Positions 7,100 through 14,274 of a stretch of DNA of 17,043 nucleotides are shown piece after piece. Below the pieces are notes generated by a model, which had not been told where the DNA came from, ran no database searches, and saw only the letters and a list, made by a program, of their open reading frames with translations. The DNA is taken from positions 1 through 17,043 of the forward strand of contig CALERQ010000011.1 of the NCBI GenBank assembly GCA_937907305.1, in the 5' to 3' direction. Source of the DNA: an uncultured Clostridia bacterium. Its GTDB lineage: Bacteria > Bacillota > Clostridia > Oscillospirales > Ruminococcaceae. Position 1 is the first letter of the stretch. Each line of letters opens with the position of its first letter. The translations under genes and the position numbers were made by a program.

Positions 7100-8814
7100 A
7101 TACAATCAAGCCACTGAAAAAAGAACTATCCGCACAGTTTTACAGGGGCAACAGCGCAATATTTGCCTTGGCGATATTTGCTGCGTTGGGAAAAGGTTCC
7201 CTGAACCTGATACTTTCGTGGGTCATGCAGCAGCTGATTGATGCGGCTTCCGGTGTACCAGAAGCACTGCCGCTGTCCACGCTGGCGGAGATCACAGCCG
7301 GATTTGTGGTGCTGTGTGTGATGCTGTGCCTGTTGCAATACGCCTCCGAGCCGCGATTTATTGTGCGTGCCATGCGGCAGTACAAAGATTTTGCATTTAA
7401 GAAGCTTACGGAGAAGAGCATTTCATCTTTTCGGGAGGAGAGCACGGCTGCCTATCTTTCAGCGCTGACCAATGACGCGACCTGTATTGAGGTGGATTAT
7501 CTTTCGCAGCAGCTTTCGCTTATCAGCATGTCGGTGACATTTTTCGGCGCCCTTGCAATGATGATTTGGTATTCGCCGTTGCTGACCGCAGTAGCGATTG
7601 GGGTAACACTTCTGCCGCTGGCGGCATCCCTAATGACCGGAAATCGGCTGCAGATAGAGGAAAAGCGGGTCTCTGACCGCAACCGTGATTTTACCGCGGC
7701 ATTAACGGACTGCTTGAGTGGTTTTACTGTGGTAAAGACCTTCCGGGCGGAAAAGGAAATTCTTCGTCTCTTTGCCGAAAGCAACGGCGCGCTGGAGGGA
7801 GAAAAGTTTACCCGCCGCAGGCTTAAGGTGATGGTGGGGATGATAGGAGCAGTGACAGGAATCATTGCGCAGCTGGGAGTTTTCCTAGTGGGCGCGTGGC
7901 TGGCACTGAAGGGATACGGAATGACCGCTGGTACGGTAATCTTGTTTGTCAACCTGATGAACTTCATCATACAGCCTGTGGCAGAGCTGCCGGCACTGCT
8001 GGCAGGTAGAAAGGCTGCTCTGGGGCTTATTGATAAGCTGGCGGAGGCACTGGAAAAGAACATAACGCGGCATGGCACTGTAAAGCAAAATGGCATTACA
8101 GATAGTATACGGCTGGAGAAAGTTTCTTTTGGCTATGAAAGCAGGAAAGATATTCTGCACGGTATTACGGCTAAGTTTGAGTGCGGCAAGGCCTATGCTA
8201 TTGTAGGTGGTAGCGGCAGCGGAAAATCTACCCTGCTGCACCTGCTGATGGCTGGAAGCTCTGATTATAGGGGAAGAATTCTGCTGGATGATACCGAGCT
8301 GCGAGAGATCGCGCCGGAATCTCTGTATGAAATGATGTCGGTGATTCAGCAGAATGTGTTCGTATTCAATGCGTCTATCAAGGACAATGTTTCCATGTTC
8401 CGTGATTTTCCGCAGGAAGAAGTGGATGAAGCAATCCGTCATGCACATTTGAACAGCTTGATTGCGGAGCGGGGAGAGGACTACCTCTGTGGAGAAAATG
8501 GAAACGGACTTTCCGGAGGGGAAAAGCAGCGCATTTCCATTGCACGAAGTTTGCTGAAAAAATCATCGGTTCTGCTGGCTGATGAGGTAACAGCGGCTCT
8601 GGACGCTCAGACAGCATATCAGGTCTCGGAGGATATTCTTGACCTGACCGATATGACTCGCATAGTCATTACACATACGCTGGAGGAGGCGTTGCTGCGC
8701 CGGTATGATGGTATCCTGGTTATAAAGAACGGCACAGTGGAGGAATTCGGTCGCTTTGATGAGCTGATGGCAAACAAGGGTTATTTCTACGCATTGTTCA
8801 CCGTTTCGCAATGA
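7096..8814 (+). CDS. ABC exporter half-transporter (TMD-NBD)
   Basis: A 572-aa type IV (exporter) ABC protein with an N-terminal membrane domain and a C-terminal ATPase, expected to work as a homodimer in the cytoplasmic membrane. Hydrophobic helices lie at roughly 19-45, 63-82, 140-158, 162-180, 245-272 and 278-300. The ATPase shows Walker A GGSGSGKST at 371-379, Q-loop QQN at 418-420, signature LSGGE at 472-476, Walker B VLLADE at 492-497 and switch H527. All catalytic residues are present. There is no N-terminal C39 peptidase domain, so it does not process leader peptides itself. The ATG at 7096 overlaps the regulator stop; GGAGG (7081-7085) is about 10 bases upstream, inside the regulator gene. 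The substrate is unknown: lipid, drug or peptide export are all possible. The pairing with an XRE-TPR regulator suggests inducible export. Confidence 0.93.
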   Translation: MNTIKPLKKELSAQFYRGNSAIFALAIFAALGKGSLNLILSWVMQQLIDAASGVPEALPLSTLAEITAGFVVLCVMLCLLQYASEPRFIVRAMRQYKDFAFKKLTEKSISSFREESTAAYLSALTNDATCIEVDYLSQQLSLISMSVTFFGALAMMIWYSPLLTAVAIGVTLLPLAASLMTGNRLQIEEKRVSDRNRDFTAALTDCLSGFTVVKTFRAEKEILRLFAESNGALEGEKFTRRRLKVMVGMIGAVTGIIAQLGVFLVGAWLALKGYGMTAGTVILFVNLMNFIIQPVAELPALLAGRKAALGLIDKLAEALEKNITRHGTVKQNGITDSIRLEKVSFGYESRKDILHGITAKFECGKAYAIVGGSGSGKSTLLHLLMAGSSDYRGRILLDDTELREIAPESLYEMMSVIQQNVFVFNASIKDNVSMFRDFPQEEVDEAIRHAHLNSLIAERGEDYLCGENGNGLSGGEKQRISIARSLLKKSSVLLADEVTAALDAQTAYQVSEDILDLTDMTRIVITHTLEEALLRRYDGILVIKNGTVEEFGRFDELMANKGYFYALFTVSQ

Positions 8815-8838
8815 GATGAGGGTATAATCAAAAGCAGG

Positions 8839-8873
8839 AAAGCAGGACGACTGGAAGTGGCCGTTCTGCTTTT
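8839..8873 (+). terminator. Terminator of the XRE-ABC operon
   Basis: Arms AAAGCAGGACG (8839-8849) and CGTTCTGCTTT (8862-8872) pair with one G-U around a 12-nt loop and run into TTTTCTATTTATT. The hairpin starts 24 bp after the ABC stop codon. Confidence 0.8.
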
Positions 8874-8906
8874 CTATTTATTAAGATTTGGAAAATGGTA
8901 TTTTAA

Positions 8907-8935
8907 TTGAAAAAGGCACACCATTATGGTATGAT
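8907..8935 (+). promoter_or_regulatory. Promoter of the phosphoesterase-tgt operon with palindrome in the spacer
   Basis: TTGAAA (8907-8912), a 17-bp spacer and TATGAT (8930-8935). A perfect 11-bp palindrome, ACCATTATGGT (8920-8930), fills the end of the spacer and touches the -10, an ideal place for a repressor. A small hairpin ATCTG/CAGAT (8938-8953) follows in the leader. Confidence 0.65.
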
Positions 8936-8983
8936 ATATCTGTTTTATCAGATGGGTATTATTATTGGCATAGGAGAAACTGA

Positions 8984-9847
8984 GTGAAGAAACACTGGCT
9001 GCTGCTTATTCTAATTGTGGCGATTTTTCTTTTGCTGTGTTGGTCACTGTGGTGGAGCAACTATGGATTGAAAACAGCGCGATATACCGTTGGTGGGAAG
9101 AGCTTGCCGGAAGGCTTCGAGGACTATCGCATTGTGCAGCTTTCCGACCTGCACAGCGTGTCCTTTGGAGAACAGAACGGTCGATTGCTGAAAGCGATTC
9201 GGGCGGAGGCGCCGGATATCATTGTAATGACTGGAGATATGGTAAGCCGCTACGATGAGGAGTTTAGTGTAACACTGACATTGTGCAAGATCCTGGCGGA
9301 GGAATATCCGACTTATTATATCCGCGGAAATCACGAGGAAGGTCTGGATGCCGCTGACTGGGAAAGCTATCGTGCAGCGCTGGTTGCGGCCGGAGTGCGG
9401 GTACTGGATAATGAAACGGTGCAGCTTACTGCGGAAAATGGAGATAGTATCAATCTAACGGGACTGTGGTACAAGCTGGATTATTACCACAAGTATGCCA
9501 GCCACTACCGCCCCGTGACGGGTGAAACGATGTATACCATACTGGGGGAGGCCCCGGAAGGGTATAATATTCTGCTGGCGCATAACCCGAACTATTTCTC
9601 TGTTTATGCTGCGTGGGGTGCTGATGTGATTTTCTGCGGGCATATCCATGGTGGGATGGTATGGCTGCCGCTGCTAGGCGGGATTCTTTCTCCGGAGACG
9701 ATCTTGTTCCCAGAATATGATGGCGGAAGCTACCAAATAGAAGATAAAACAATGATTCTGAGCCGGGGGCTGGGACGGGGACGAATGGGGATTCGACTTT
9801 TTAACCCGCCGGAACTGGTGAGTGTAACACTGACAAGAGAGGAATAG
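8984..9847 (+). CDS. Membrane-anchored metallophosphoesterase (calcineurin-like, YkuE-type)
   Basis: A 287-aa phosphoesterase of the calcineurin-like superfamily with a two-metal site. An uncleaved signal-anchor-like helix at about residues 5-24 (after KKH) would place the catalytic domain outside the cytoplasm. Metal and catalytic motifs are complete: LSDLHS at 53-58 (D55, H57), TGDM at 83-86, GNHEE at 115-119, LAHNP at 198-202 and CGHIHGG at 218-224. YkuE-type members are reported as cell-wall-associated or membrane phosphoesterases; the substrate here cannot be read. The start is GTG at 8984, with AGGAGA six bases upstream; no ATG fits the signal-anchor start. It is followed by tgt after only 5 bp, and the tgt ribosome binding site is inside this gene, so the two are co-transcribed and possibly translationally coupled. 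Confidence 0.9.
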   Translation: MKKHWLLLILIVAIFLLLCWSLWWSNYGLKTARYTVGGKSLPEGFEDYRIVQLSDLHSVSFGEQNGRLLKAIRAEAPDIIVMTGDMVSRYDEEFSVTLTLCKILAEEYPTYYIRGNHEEGLDAADWESYRAALVAAGVRVLDNETVQLTAENGDSINLTGLWYKLDYYHKYASHYRPVTGETMYTILGEAPEGYNILLAHNPNYFSVYAAWGADVIFCGHIHGGMVWLPLLGGILSPETILFPEYDGGSYQIEDKTMILSRGLGRGRMGIRLFNPPELVSVTLTREE

Positions 9848-9852
9848 CAAAA

Positions 9853-10983
9853 ATGTATCAACTGAAACTGACCGAAGGAACTGCCCGGCGGGGGGAATTT
9901 ACTACCGTACATGGCACGGTACAAACGCCTGCTTTTATGAATGTAGCGACTGCGGCCGCCATCAAGGGCGGTATTTCCGCCTATGACCTGAAGGATCTGA
10001 AGTGCCAGGTGATGCTGTGCAATACCTATCACCTGCACCTGCGGCGTGGAGATAATGTGGTACGCCAGTTGGGCGGGCTGCATAAGTTTACCGGTTGGCA
10101 GGGACCAATCCTGACCGACAGCGGCGGGTTCCAGGTGTTTTCGCTTGCATCACTGCGACATATTGAGGAAAAGGGTGTGACCTTTGCTTCCCATATCGAT
10201 GGGCATCGTATTTTTATGGGACCAGAGGAGAGCATGCAGATCCAGTCGCATTTGGGTTCTACCATTGCAATGGCATTTGATGAATGTATCGAAAACCCAT
10301 CGCCCCGGGTCTATGTGCAGAAATCGGTAGCACGGACGACTCGATGGTTGGAGCGCTGCCAAAAGGAAATGGCCCGGTTGAACAGCCTGGAGGATACCGT
10401 GAATCCACACCAGCTGTTGTTTGGCATTAATCAGGGCGGCACCTATGAGGATATTCGGGTGCAGCACATGAAAGATATTGCTGCGATGGGACTGGACGGC
10501 TATGCCATCGGTGGACTGGCAGTGGGCGAGAGCGCCGAAGAGATGTATCATATCATTGAGGCAGTGGAGCCCTTTGCCCCGAAGGATAAGATCCGTTACC
10601 TGATGGGTGTTGGTACACCTGTGAATATCTTGGAGTCAGTACACCGGGGTGTAGATCTTTTTGACTGTGTGATGCCAAGCCGCAATGCCCGACATGGCCA
10701 CCTTTTTACCTGGGAAGGGATCATTAATATCCAAAACGCTAAGTATGTAACAGATGATCGCCCGGTGGATGCCCTTTGCGGGTGCCCGCTGTGCCGCAAC
10801 CATACCCGTGCCTACCTGCGCCACCTGATGCGTGCCAATGAAATGCTTGGTATGCGGCTGGCTGTAATGCATAACCTGTGGTTCTACAATACACTGATGG
10901 AAGAGATAAGATTAGCGCTGGATGAGGGAAGGTTTGAGAGCTTCTACCGCAAGTATGTGCCAATACTGGGTAAGAGAATATAA
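9853..10983 (+). CDS. tgt: tRNA-guanine transglycosylase
   Basis: Exchanges guanine-34 of GUN-anticodon tRNAs for preQ1, the step before QueA in queuosine synthesis. The protein is 376 aa, normal for bacterial Tgt. Visible are LTDSGGFQVFSL at 87-98 (catalytic D89), GINQGG at 191-196, GGLAVGE at 220-226, LFDCVMPSRNARHG at 269-282 (nucleophile D271, followed by the family's RNA-contact residues), and the zinc site C309, C311, C314 with H340. The GGFAVGE-type loop and GINQGG are bacterial-type features. ATG at 9853 gives the usual family N-terminus, with AGAGG about 10 bases upstream inside the phosphoesterase gene. It lies downstream of the phosphoesterase rather than queA. The next gene, yajC, has its own promoter. 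Confidence 0.97.
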   Translation: MYQLKLTEGTARRGEFTTVHGTVQTPAFMNVATAAAIKGGISAYDLKDLKCQVMLCNTYHLHLRRGDNVVRQLGGLHKFTGWQGPILTDSGGFQVFSLASLRHIEEKGVTFASHIDGHRIFMGPEESMQIQSHLGSTIAMAFDECIENPSPRVYVQKSVARTTRWLERCQKEMARLNSLEDTVNPHQLLFGINQGGTYEDIRVQHMKDIAAMGLDGYAIGGLAVGESAEEMYHIIEAVEPFAPKDKIRYLMGVGTPVNILESVHRGVDLFDCVMPSRNARHGHLFTWEGIINIQNAKYVTDDRPVDALCGCPLCRNHTRAYLRHLMRANEMLGMRLAVMHNLWFYNTLMEEIRLALDEGRFESFYRKYVPILGKRI

Positions 10984-11020
10984 AAATGCGGAATAGAATA
11001 ATATTTTCTCCGTATTTTAC

Positions 11021-11049
11021 TTGCAAAATGACCGGTAATTCTCTATAAT
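11021..11049 (+). promoter_or_regulatory. yajC promoter
   Basis: TTGCAA (11021-11026), a 17-bp spacer and a perfect TATAAT (11044-11049), giving a leader of about 28 nt. It drives yajC, and by read-through the two membrane-protein genes downstream. A weak AT-rich hairpin just after tgt (CGGA...TCCG, 10989-11012) may partly end the tgt transcript. Confidence 0.75.
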
Positions 11050-11083
11050 ATTTGTTAAAGACTTTTTTGGAGGATAAAACAAT

Positions 11084-11395
11084 ATGAACTTTGCTTTTCT
11101 TGAAACTGCTTCCGGCTCCGGTTCCATGTGGTCTTCCATCATTATGATGGCTTTGATCATCGTTGTATTTTGGTTCTTCATCATCCGTCCCCAGCGGAAA
11201 AAGGATAAAGAGACGGCCAAGATGCGCAGTGAACTGCAGGTAGGCGATGAGATCGTTACCATCGGCGGTATCATTGGTATTATCGTCAGCATGAAAGAGG
11301 ATTCTCTCGTTATTGAGACCGGCAGCGACCGTTCCAAGGTTCGCTTGGCTCGCTGGGCCATCAGCGGCAAGAACACCACTGCTGAACCGAAGTAA
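11084..11395 (+). CDS. yajC: Sec translocase accessory subunit YajC
   Basis: A small inner-membrane protein that associates with SecDF-type components of the protein translocase. The 103 aa length fits the family. There is a short extracytoplasmic N-terminus, one transmembrane helix at about 17-34, and then the hallmark IIRPQRKKDKE at 33-43. The soluble domain has the conserved LQVGDEIVTIGGIIGII at 51-67. The ATG at 11084 has GGAGG ten bases upstream. Placement next to tgt is the standard bacterial context. No secD or secF gene is in the window; the following genes are other membrane proteins. Confidence 0.96.
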   Translation: MNFAFLETASGSGSMWSSIIMMALIIVVFWFFIIRPQRKKDKETAKMRSELQVGDEIVTIGGIIGIIVSMKEDSLVIETGSDRSKVRLARWAISGKNTTAEPK

Positions 11396-11410
11396 TTTCT
11401 TCTAAAATAT

Positions 11411-11459
11411 CGCCTCCCATCATAGGATTGAACAGACAATCCGGATGGGAGGCGTTTTT
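11411..11459 (+). terminator. Terminator-like hairpin between yajC and the next gene; carries its ribosome binding site
   Basis: Perfect 11-bp outer stem CGCCTCCCATC (11411-11421) with GATGGGAGGCG (11444-11454), a perfect inner stem GGATTG/CAATCC (11425-11430, 11437-11442), then TTTTT. The start codon of the next gene begins on the base after this T-run, and its GGGAGG lies inside the 3' arm. The element may act as a partial terminator or attenuator and also mask the binding site. Confidence 0.85.
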
Positions 11460-11894
11460 ATGCCCAAAAGCAGGGAGAAAGGCCATGGTATGAAAGGAAG
11501 CGGCACGCCGCTACAGGAAATTGCGATAAGCGCTGGAATAGGGACAGCTGTGGTGATGGCGCTGATGACGGCTTTTGCTCTGGTAATGAGTGCACAAGAT
11601 ATTCCCGGTAGCCTGACCGCGCCGATGGTAACAATCACCCTGGTAGTGGGGACCTTGGCGGCAGGTTACCGCTGCGGCCGACAGTTGCGACAGAATGGCA
11701 TCGTGAACGGAGCGCTGACAGGCGGAATGATGTACCTGGTGCTGCTGGCAATTTCCCTAACAGTTCCGGAAAATGAGGTGGGTCTGCTGGCGCTGTATAA
11801 GTGTCTGCTGATGCTGGTGGGCGGCGCCATAGGGTGCATCCTGGCAGTAAACCACCGCAGCAAAGCAAAGATAAGTCACCCTAAACGGCGATAA
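11460..11894 (+). CDS. Small four-TM membrane protein, TIGR04086-like
   Basis: A 144-aa hydrophobic protein of unknown function with four predicted membrane helices at about 22-44, 55-71, 84-101 and 108-130, a basic N-terminus and a very basic tail (HRSKAKISHPKRR). The glycine-rich loops AAGYRCGRQLRQNG (67-80), NGALTGG (83-89) and GGAIGCILAVN (121-131) resemble the clostridial TIGR04086 family, which I recall as lying near yajC. The assignment is from memory of that pattern. The ATG at 11460 has GGGAGG seven bases upstream. An ATG at 11445 lies in the terminator stem without a binding site, and one at 11490 is a weaker alternative. It reads with the SpoIIM-like gene 20 bp downstream. There is no promoter of its own, so expression probably depends on read-through of the preceding hairpin. 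Confidence 0.75.
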   Translation: MPKSREKGHGMKGSGTPLQEIAISAGIGTAVVMALMTAFALVMSAQDIPGSLTAPMVTITLVVGTLAAGYRCGRQLRQNGIVNGALTGGMMYLVLLAISLTVPENEVGLLALYKCLLMLVGGAIGCILAVNHRSKAKISHPKRR

Positions 11895-11914
11895 CAAAAT
11901 GTGGAGGATGAAAA

Positions 11915-12511
11915 ATGTTGCCGAAGAGAAAGAAAAGTCATTATCCAGTACCGGGGCAGCGGGAAAGCCTGTGGAAGAGGCGTGGAACGACAATTCGGTA
12001 TCTTTTATATTTTGCAGCGGGGGTGTTGTTGGGCAGCATAGCAGCGGTGTTGTGCGGGGCAGAGTCTATCCCATGCCGGATCTTGGTGAATCAACTGCAG
12101 GCCATACCTGAACAGGGACTGTGGGCATTATGGCGGGAGCGATTGCTGTTTATGGCGATTCTGCTGCTATACCTGATGGTTGCAGCGCGGTGCCTATGGG
12201 GGAATTTAATGATTCCGGTGGCACCGGTGTTGTATGGAATAGGGCAGGGAATAGTGGTCAGTTTTTTGCTGATGTTGCTGGGGTGGGGCGGAATCGGATA
12301 TATTTTGTTGGGGATACTTCTGCCAAGGACAGTGCAGCTGGCAGCGCTGATTTTGCTGTGTAATCTGGCGCATAGCCGCTGTGAGCAGATAAGTGGGACA
12401 GAGGGTAGTGGTCAGGCGGCACTGTGGATTTTAAGTGGTTTGTTGTTGGCTGTGGGAGGAATATTGGAAGCGATAGTGAAGGCCAAAATGGTAGCATCAA
12501 TTTTGCCATAG
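11915..12511 (+). CDS. SpoIIM-like (DUF95) multi-pass membrane protein
   Basis: A 198-aa polytopic membrane protein with a basic cytoplasmic N-terminus (KRKK, KRR) and about five helices: 28-47, 76-92, 99-122, 126-150 and 168-188. The core APVLYGIGQGIVVSFLL, GWGGIGYILLGILLPRTVQ and following segment align by eye with the conserved part of stage II sporulation protein M (small-residue KGIVVGF-type helix, GWKG turn, LPQN-type motif). SpoIIM organises the SpoIID/SpoIIP peptidoglycan hydrolases during engulfment; DUF95 relatives also occur in non-spore contexts, so the role is open. ATG at 11915 has GGAGG seven bases upstream. It lies 20 bp after the TIGR04086-like gene, likely the same transcript, and stops directly at a strong hairpin. 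The cysteines (47, 54, 93, 149, 156) are not in a recognised motif. Confidence 0.6.
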   Translation: MLPKRKKSHYPVPGQRESLWKRRGTTIRYLLYFAAGVLLGSIAAVLCGAESIPCRILVNQLQAIPEQGLWALWRERLLFMAILLLYLMVAARCLWGNLMIPVAPVLYGIGQGIVVSFLLMLLGWGGIGYILLGILLPRTVQLAALILLCNLAHSRCEQISGTEGSGQAALWILSGLLLAVGGILEAIVKAKMVASILP

Positions 12512-12542
12512 CAAGGCCCCTCCCGGTTTGGGAGGGGCCTTG
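12512..12542. terminator. Strong GC-rich hairpin between convergent genes
   Basis: Perfect 13-bp arms CAAGGCCCCTCCC (12512-12524) and GGGAGGGGCCTTG (12530-12542) with loop GGTTT. It begins right after the SpoIIM-like stop and 33 bp past the permease stop on the other strand. Neither side has a T-run, so it may be a U-less terminator or a transcript-end stabiliser for both genes. Confidence 0.65.
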
Positions 12543-12575
12543 TGCTGTATGAGTACCATTGAGGGGGATGATGGC

Positions 12576-13949
12576 TTATTTTTCGTCCTTATCCTTCAGT
12601 ACATAGTTGAGAAGGAGATTGAGGACAACGCCTGCAACGACCGCAATGAACACGGTGGAAGTGCAGAGCATATTGAGGAATGCCGGTAGGCTCTTGGCCC
12701 AGGCGCTGTAAGTGGATGCGCAGTGGTAAGGCAGCATGATGGCCAGTGCCAAAGTGGTGCCGGCTACCAGGGTATTGCGCAGGGTGCGCTTATCGCTGAT
12801 GATGGAATCAATGCCGGAGAACATGATGGTAGCGGCAGAGATAAGGAATACAGCGCCGATAACGGAGCGCGGAATGCCGGAAAGGATATACGCCAACTTG
12901 GGACATAGACCGTAAGCCAGGAAAATGACACCAGCGATCTGAGTGACGCGACGGGAGCAAACACCAGTAGCAGAAACAATACCGATGTTCTGGGTGTAGC
13001 TGGTGCAGGGCAGGCCGCCGAAGAAGGCGGAAATTACACAACCAAGGCCCTCGGCAAAAATACCACGATCGATGTGTTTGATGCGGTAAACCTCATCACA
13101 GGCTGCGCAAGTAGCGGCATAGTCGCCGACCGATTCAAACATGGAAGCGATGTAGCCGGAGAAACCACCGACGATAGCTGCGCCAACGAAAGCGATAGTG
13201 GAACCGCTTTGCCCTTCCAGGCCAGTGTAGGGGAACAGCTTGGGCAGGGCAAACCAGGGAGCATTGTGGACAGCTTCCCAATTGAACATGCCAAGAGCAG
13301 AAGCACCAATAACACCAACGATGATAACGGTGATGAGGATGAAGCCCTGGGAAAGCAGACCTTTACCGCCGCGGAACTTGAGGACCAGAGCCAGCAGGAA
13401 GGCCACGGCAGCCATGATAAGGCTCTTAGCATCCTGAGAGGAGAAAGTCCACTGAACAGCGATACGGGCGGCAACATAACCGATAGCGGCCACGACGGAG
13501 CCGACTACAACGGGGGGCAGGAACTTGCGTATCTTGCTCATGATGCGGGCGCCGCCCAGCAGGGTTTCCAGCGCACCGCCTACAATGACGGAGCCCCAAA
13601 CTGCGGGCAGACCATAGGTAGCGGCCACGCTGCCCATGGAGGAAGCCAGGGAAGCCGACGGGCCCTGAACAATGGGCAGACGGTTACCGATGGTGGTTTG
13701 AATCAAGGTACAGATACCCATAACCAGGAAGCATGCGCTGATCATGGTAGGCAGAACGGTAGCAGCATCCAGACCCGCCAGGGAGACGAACATACCGCCC
13801 CATACAAAGGGGGTAAAGTCTACGAGAGTGATCTGCAGGGCGAAGTAGAGAGATTTCCACCAGGGCTTGGGTACATCTTCAATGCCGTAGGTGATCTCAA
13901 TGTTGGATTCGATAGCTTGATCGAATACCGGCTGTTCAGGCTGATACAT
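12576..13949 (-). CDS. NCS2-family nucleobase permease (purine/xanthine type)
   Basis: A 457-aa integral membrane symporter of the nucleobase-cation symporter-2 (UraA/XanQ/UapA) family, which imports xanthine, urate or uracil with a cation. About 14 hydrophobic segments span the length. Key sites are QGPSAS at 95-100 in the TM3 region, FESVGDYAA at 271-279 with substrate-binding E272, and GGLPCTSYTQNIG at 311-323 with Q320/N321. ESVGDY plus the QN(I/N)G type favours the purine-transporting branch over uracil permeases, but the exact substrate is not certain. The N-terminal 25 residues (EIEITYGIEDVP-like) are typical of the purine subgroup. The ATG at 13949 has AGGAG seven bases upstream. It is a single-gene unit convergent with the SpoIIM-like gene. 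No xdh, purine-salvage gene or purine riboswitch is adjacent. Confidence 0.9.
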   Translation of the reverse strand: MYQPEQPVFDQAIESNIEITYGIEDVPKPWWKSLYFALQITLVDFTPFVWGGMFVSLAGLDAATVLPTMISACFLVMGICTLIQTTIGNRLPIVQGPSASLASSMGSVAATYGLPAVWGSVIVGGALETLLGGARIMSKIRKFLPPVVVGSVVAAIGYVAARIAVQWTFSSQDAKSLIMAAVAFLLALVLKFRGGKGLLSQGFILITVIIVGVIGASALGMFNWEAVHNAPWFALPKLFPYTGLEGQSGSTIAFVGAAIVGGFSGYIASMFESVGDYAATCAACDEVYRIKHIDRGIFAEGLGCVISAFFGGLPCTSYTQNIGIVSATGVCSRRVTQIAGVIFLAYGLCPKLAYILSGIPRSVIGAVFLISAATIMFSGIDSIISDKRTLRNTLVAGTTLALAIMLPYHCASTYSAWAKSLPAFLNMLCTSTVFIAVVAGVVLNLLLNYVLKDKDEK

Positions 13950-14039
13950 AGTGACTCTCCTTTTTCTCTATACATTTTTGTTTGGCCTAATGTGCCATCG
14001 GTTTTCGCCATTATCCCTGTGCACACTTCGGTCAATAGT

Positions 14040-14069
14040 ATATTAGCACTTGTTTTTTCCATTCGTCAA
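14040..14069 (-). promoter_or_regulatory. Promoter of the NCS2 permease
   Basis: Minus-strand TTGACG (14064-14069), an 18-bp spacer and TAATAT (14040-14045). This predicts a leader of about 84 nt. Confidence 0.55.
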
Positions 14070-14245
14070 AGCAGAAAATGTAATATAATGGGTGTAAATT
14101 TGTTGCATTTTAACATCATTGCTATGCAAGTTGCGCATTTAAGCTATTAAAATCAAGGAAAAGAATATTTTTATGCACAAAAAGTAAAAAGAATAGCGAT
14201 AAAAACTGTTTATTATGGACAGCGCGTAGAAATTGATAACTTAAA

Positions 14246-14274
14246 TTGATTTAATTTATTGATTCATCTATAAT
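14246..14274 (+). promoter_or_regulatory. Promoter of the GNAT gene
   Basis: TTGATT (14246-14251), a 17-bp spacer and a perfect TATAAT (14269-14274). The leader of about 42 nt can form a 5-bp AGTTC/GAACT hairpin (14289-14293, 14302-14306) before the GGAGG. Confidence 0.7.

Noticed and set aside
8815..8983. Small signalling-peptide gene after the ABC exporter
   Set aside because: The only ATG near the end of the ABC gene is followed by a stop after three codons, and the rest is terminator and promoter.
11895..12575. SCIFF ranthipeptide precursor or maturase, sometimes near yajC in Clostridia
   Set aside because: No small six-cysteine peptide or radical SAM gene is present; the space is filled by the SpoIIM-like gene and a terminator.
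13950..14040. Purine riboswitch in the permease leader
   Set aside because: The leader lacks the conserved three-way junction core and loop sequences; only short dyads are present.
13074..14150. A 358-codon plus-strand open frame overlapping the permease
   Set aside because: Low-complexity, charged sequence antisense to a well-defined NCS2 transporter. It runs across the permease promoter and has no start signal.
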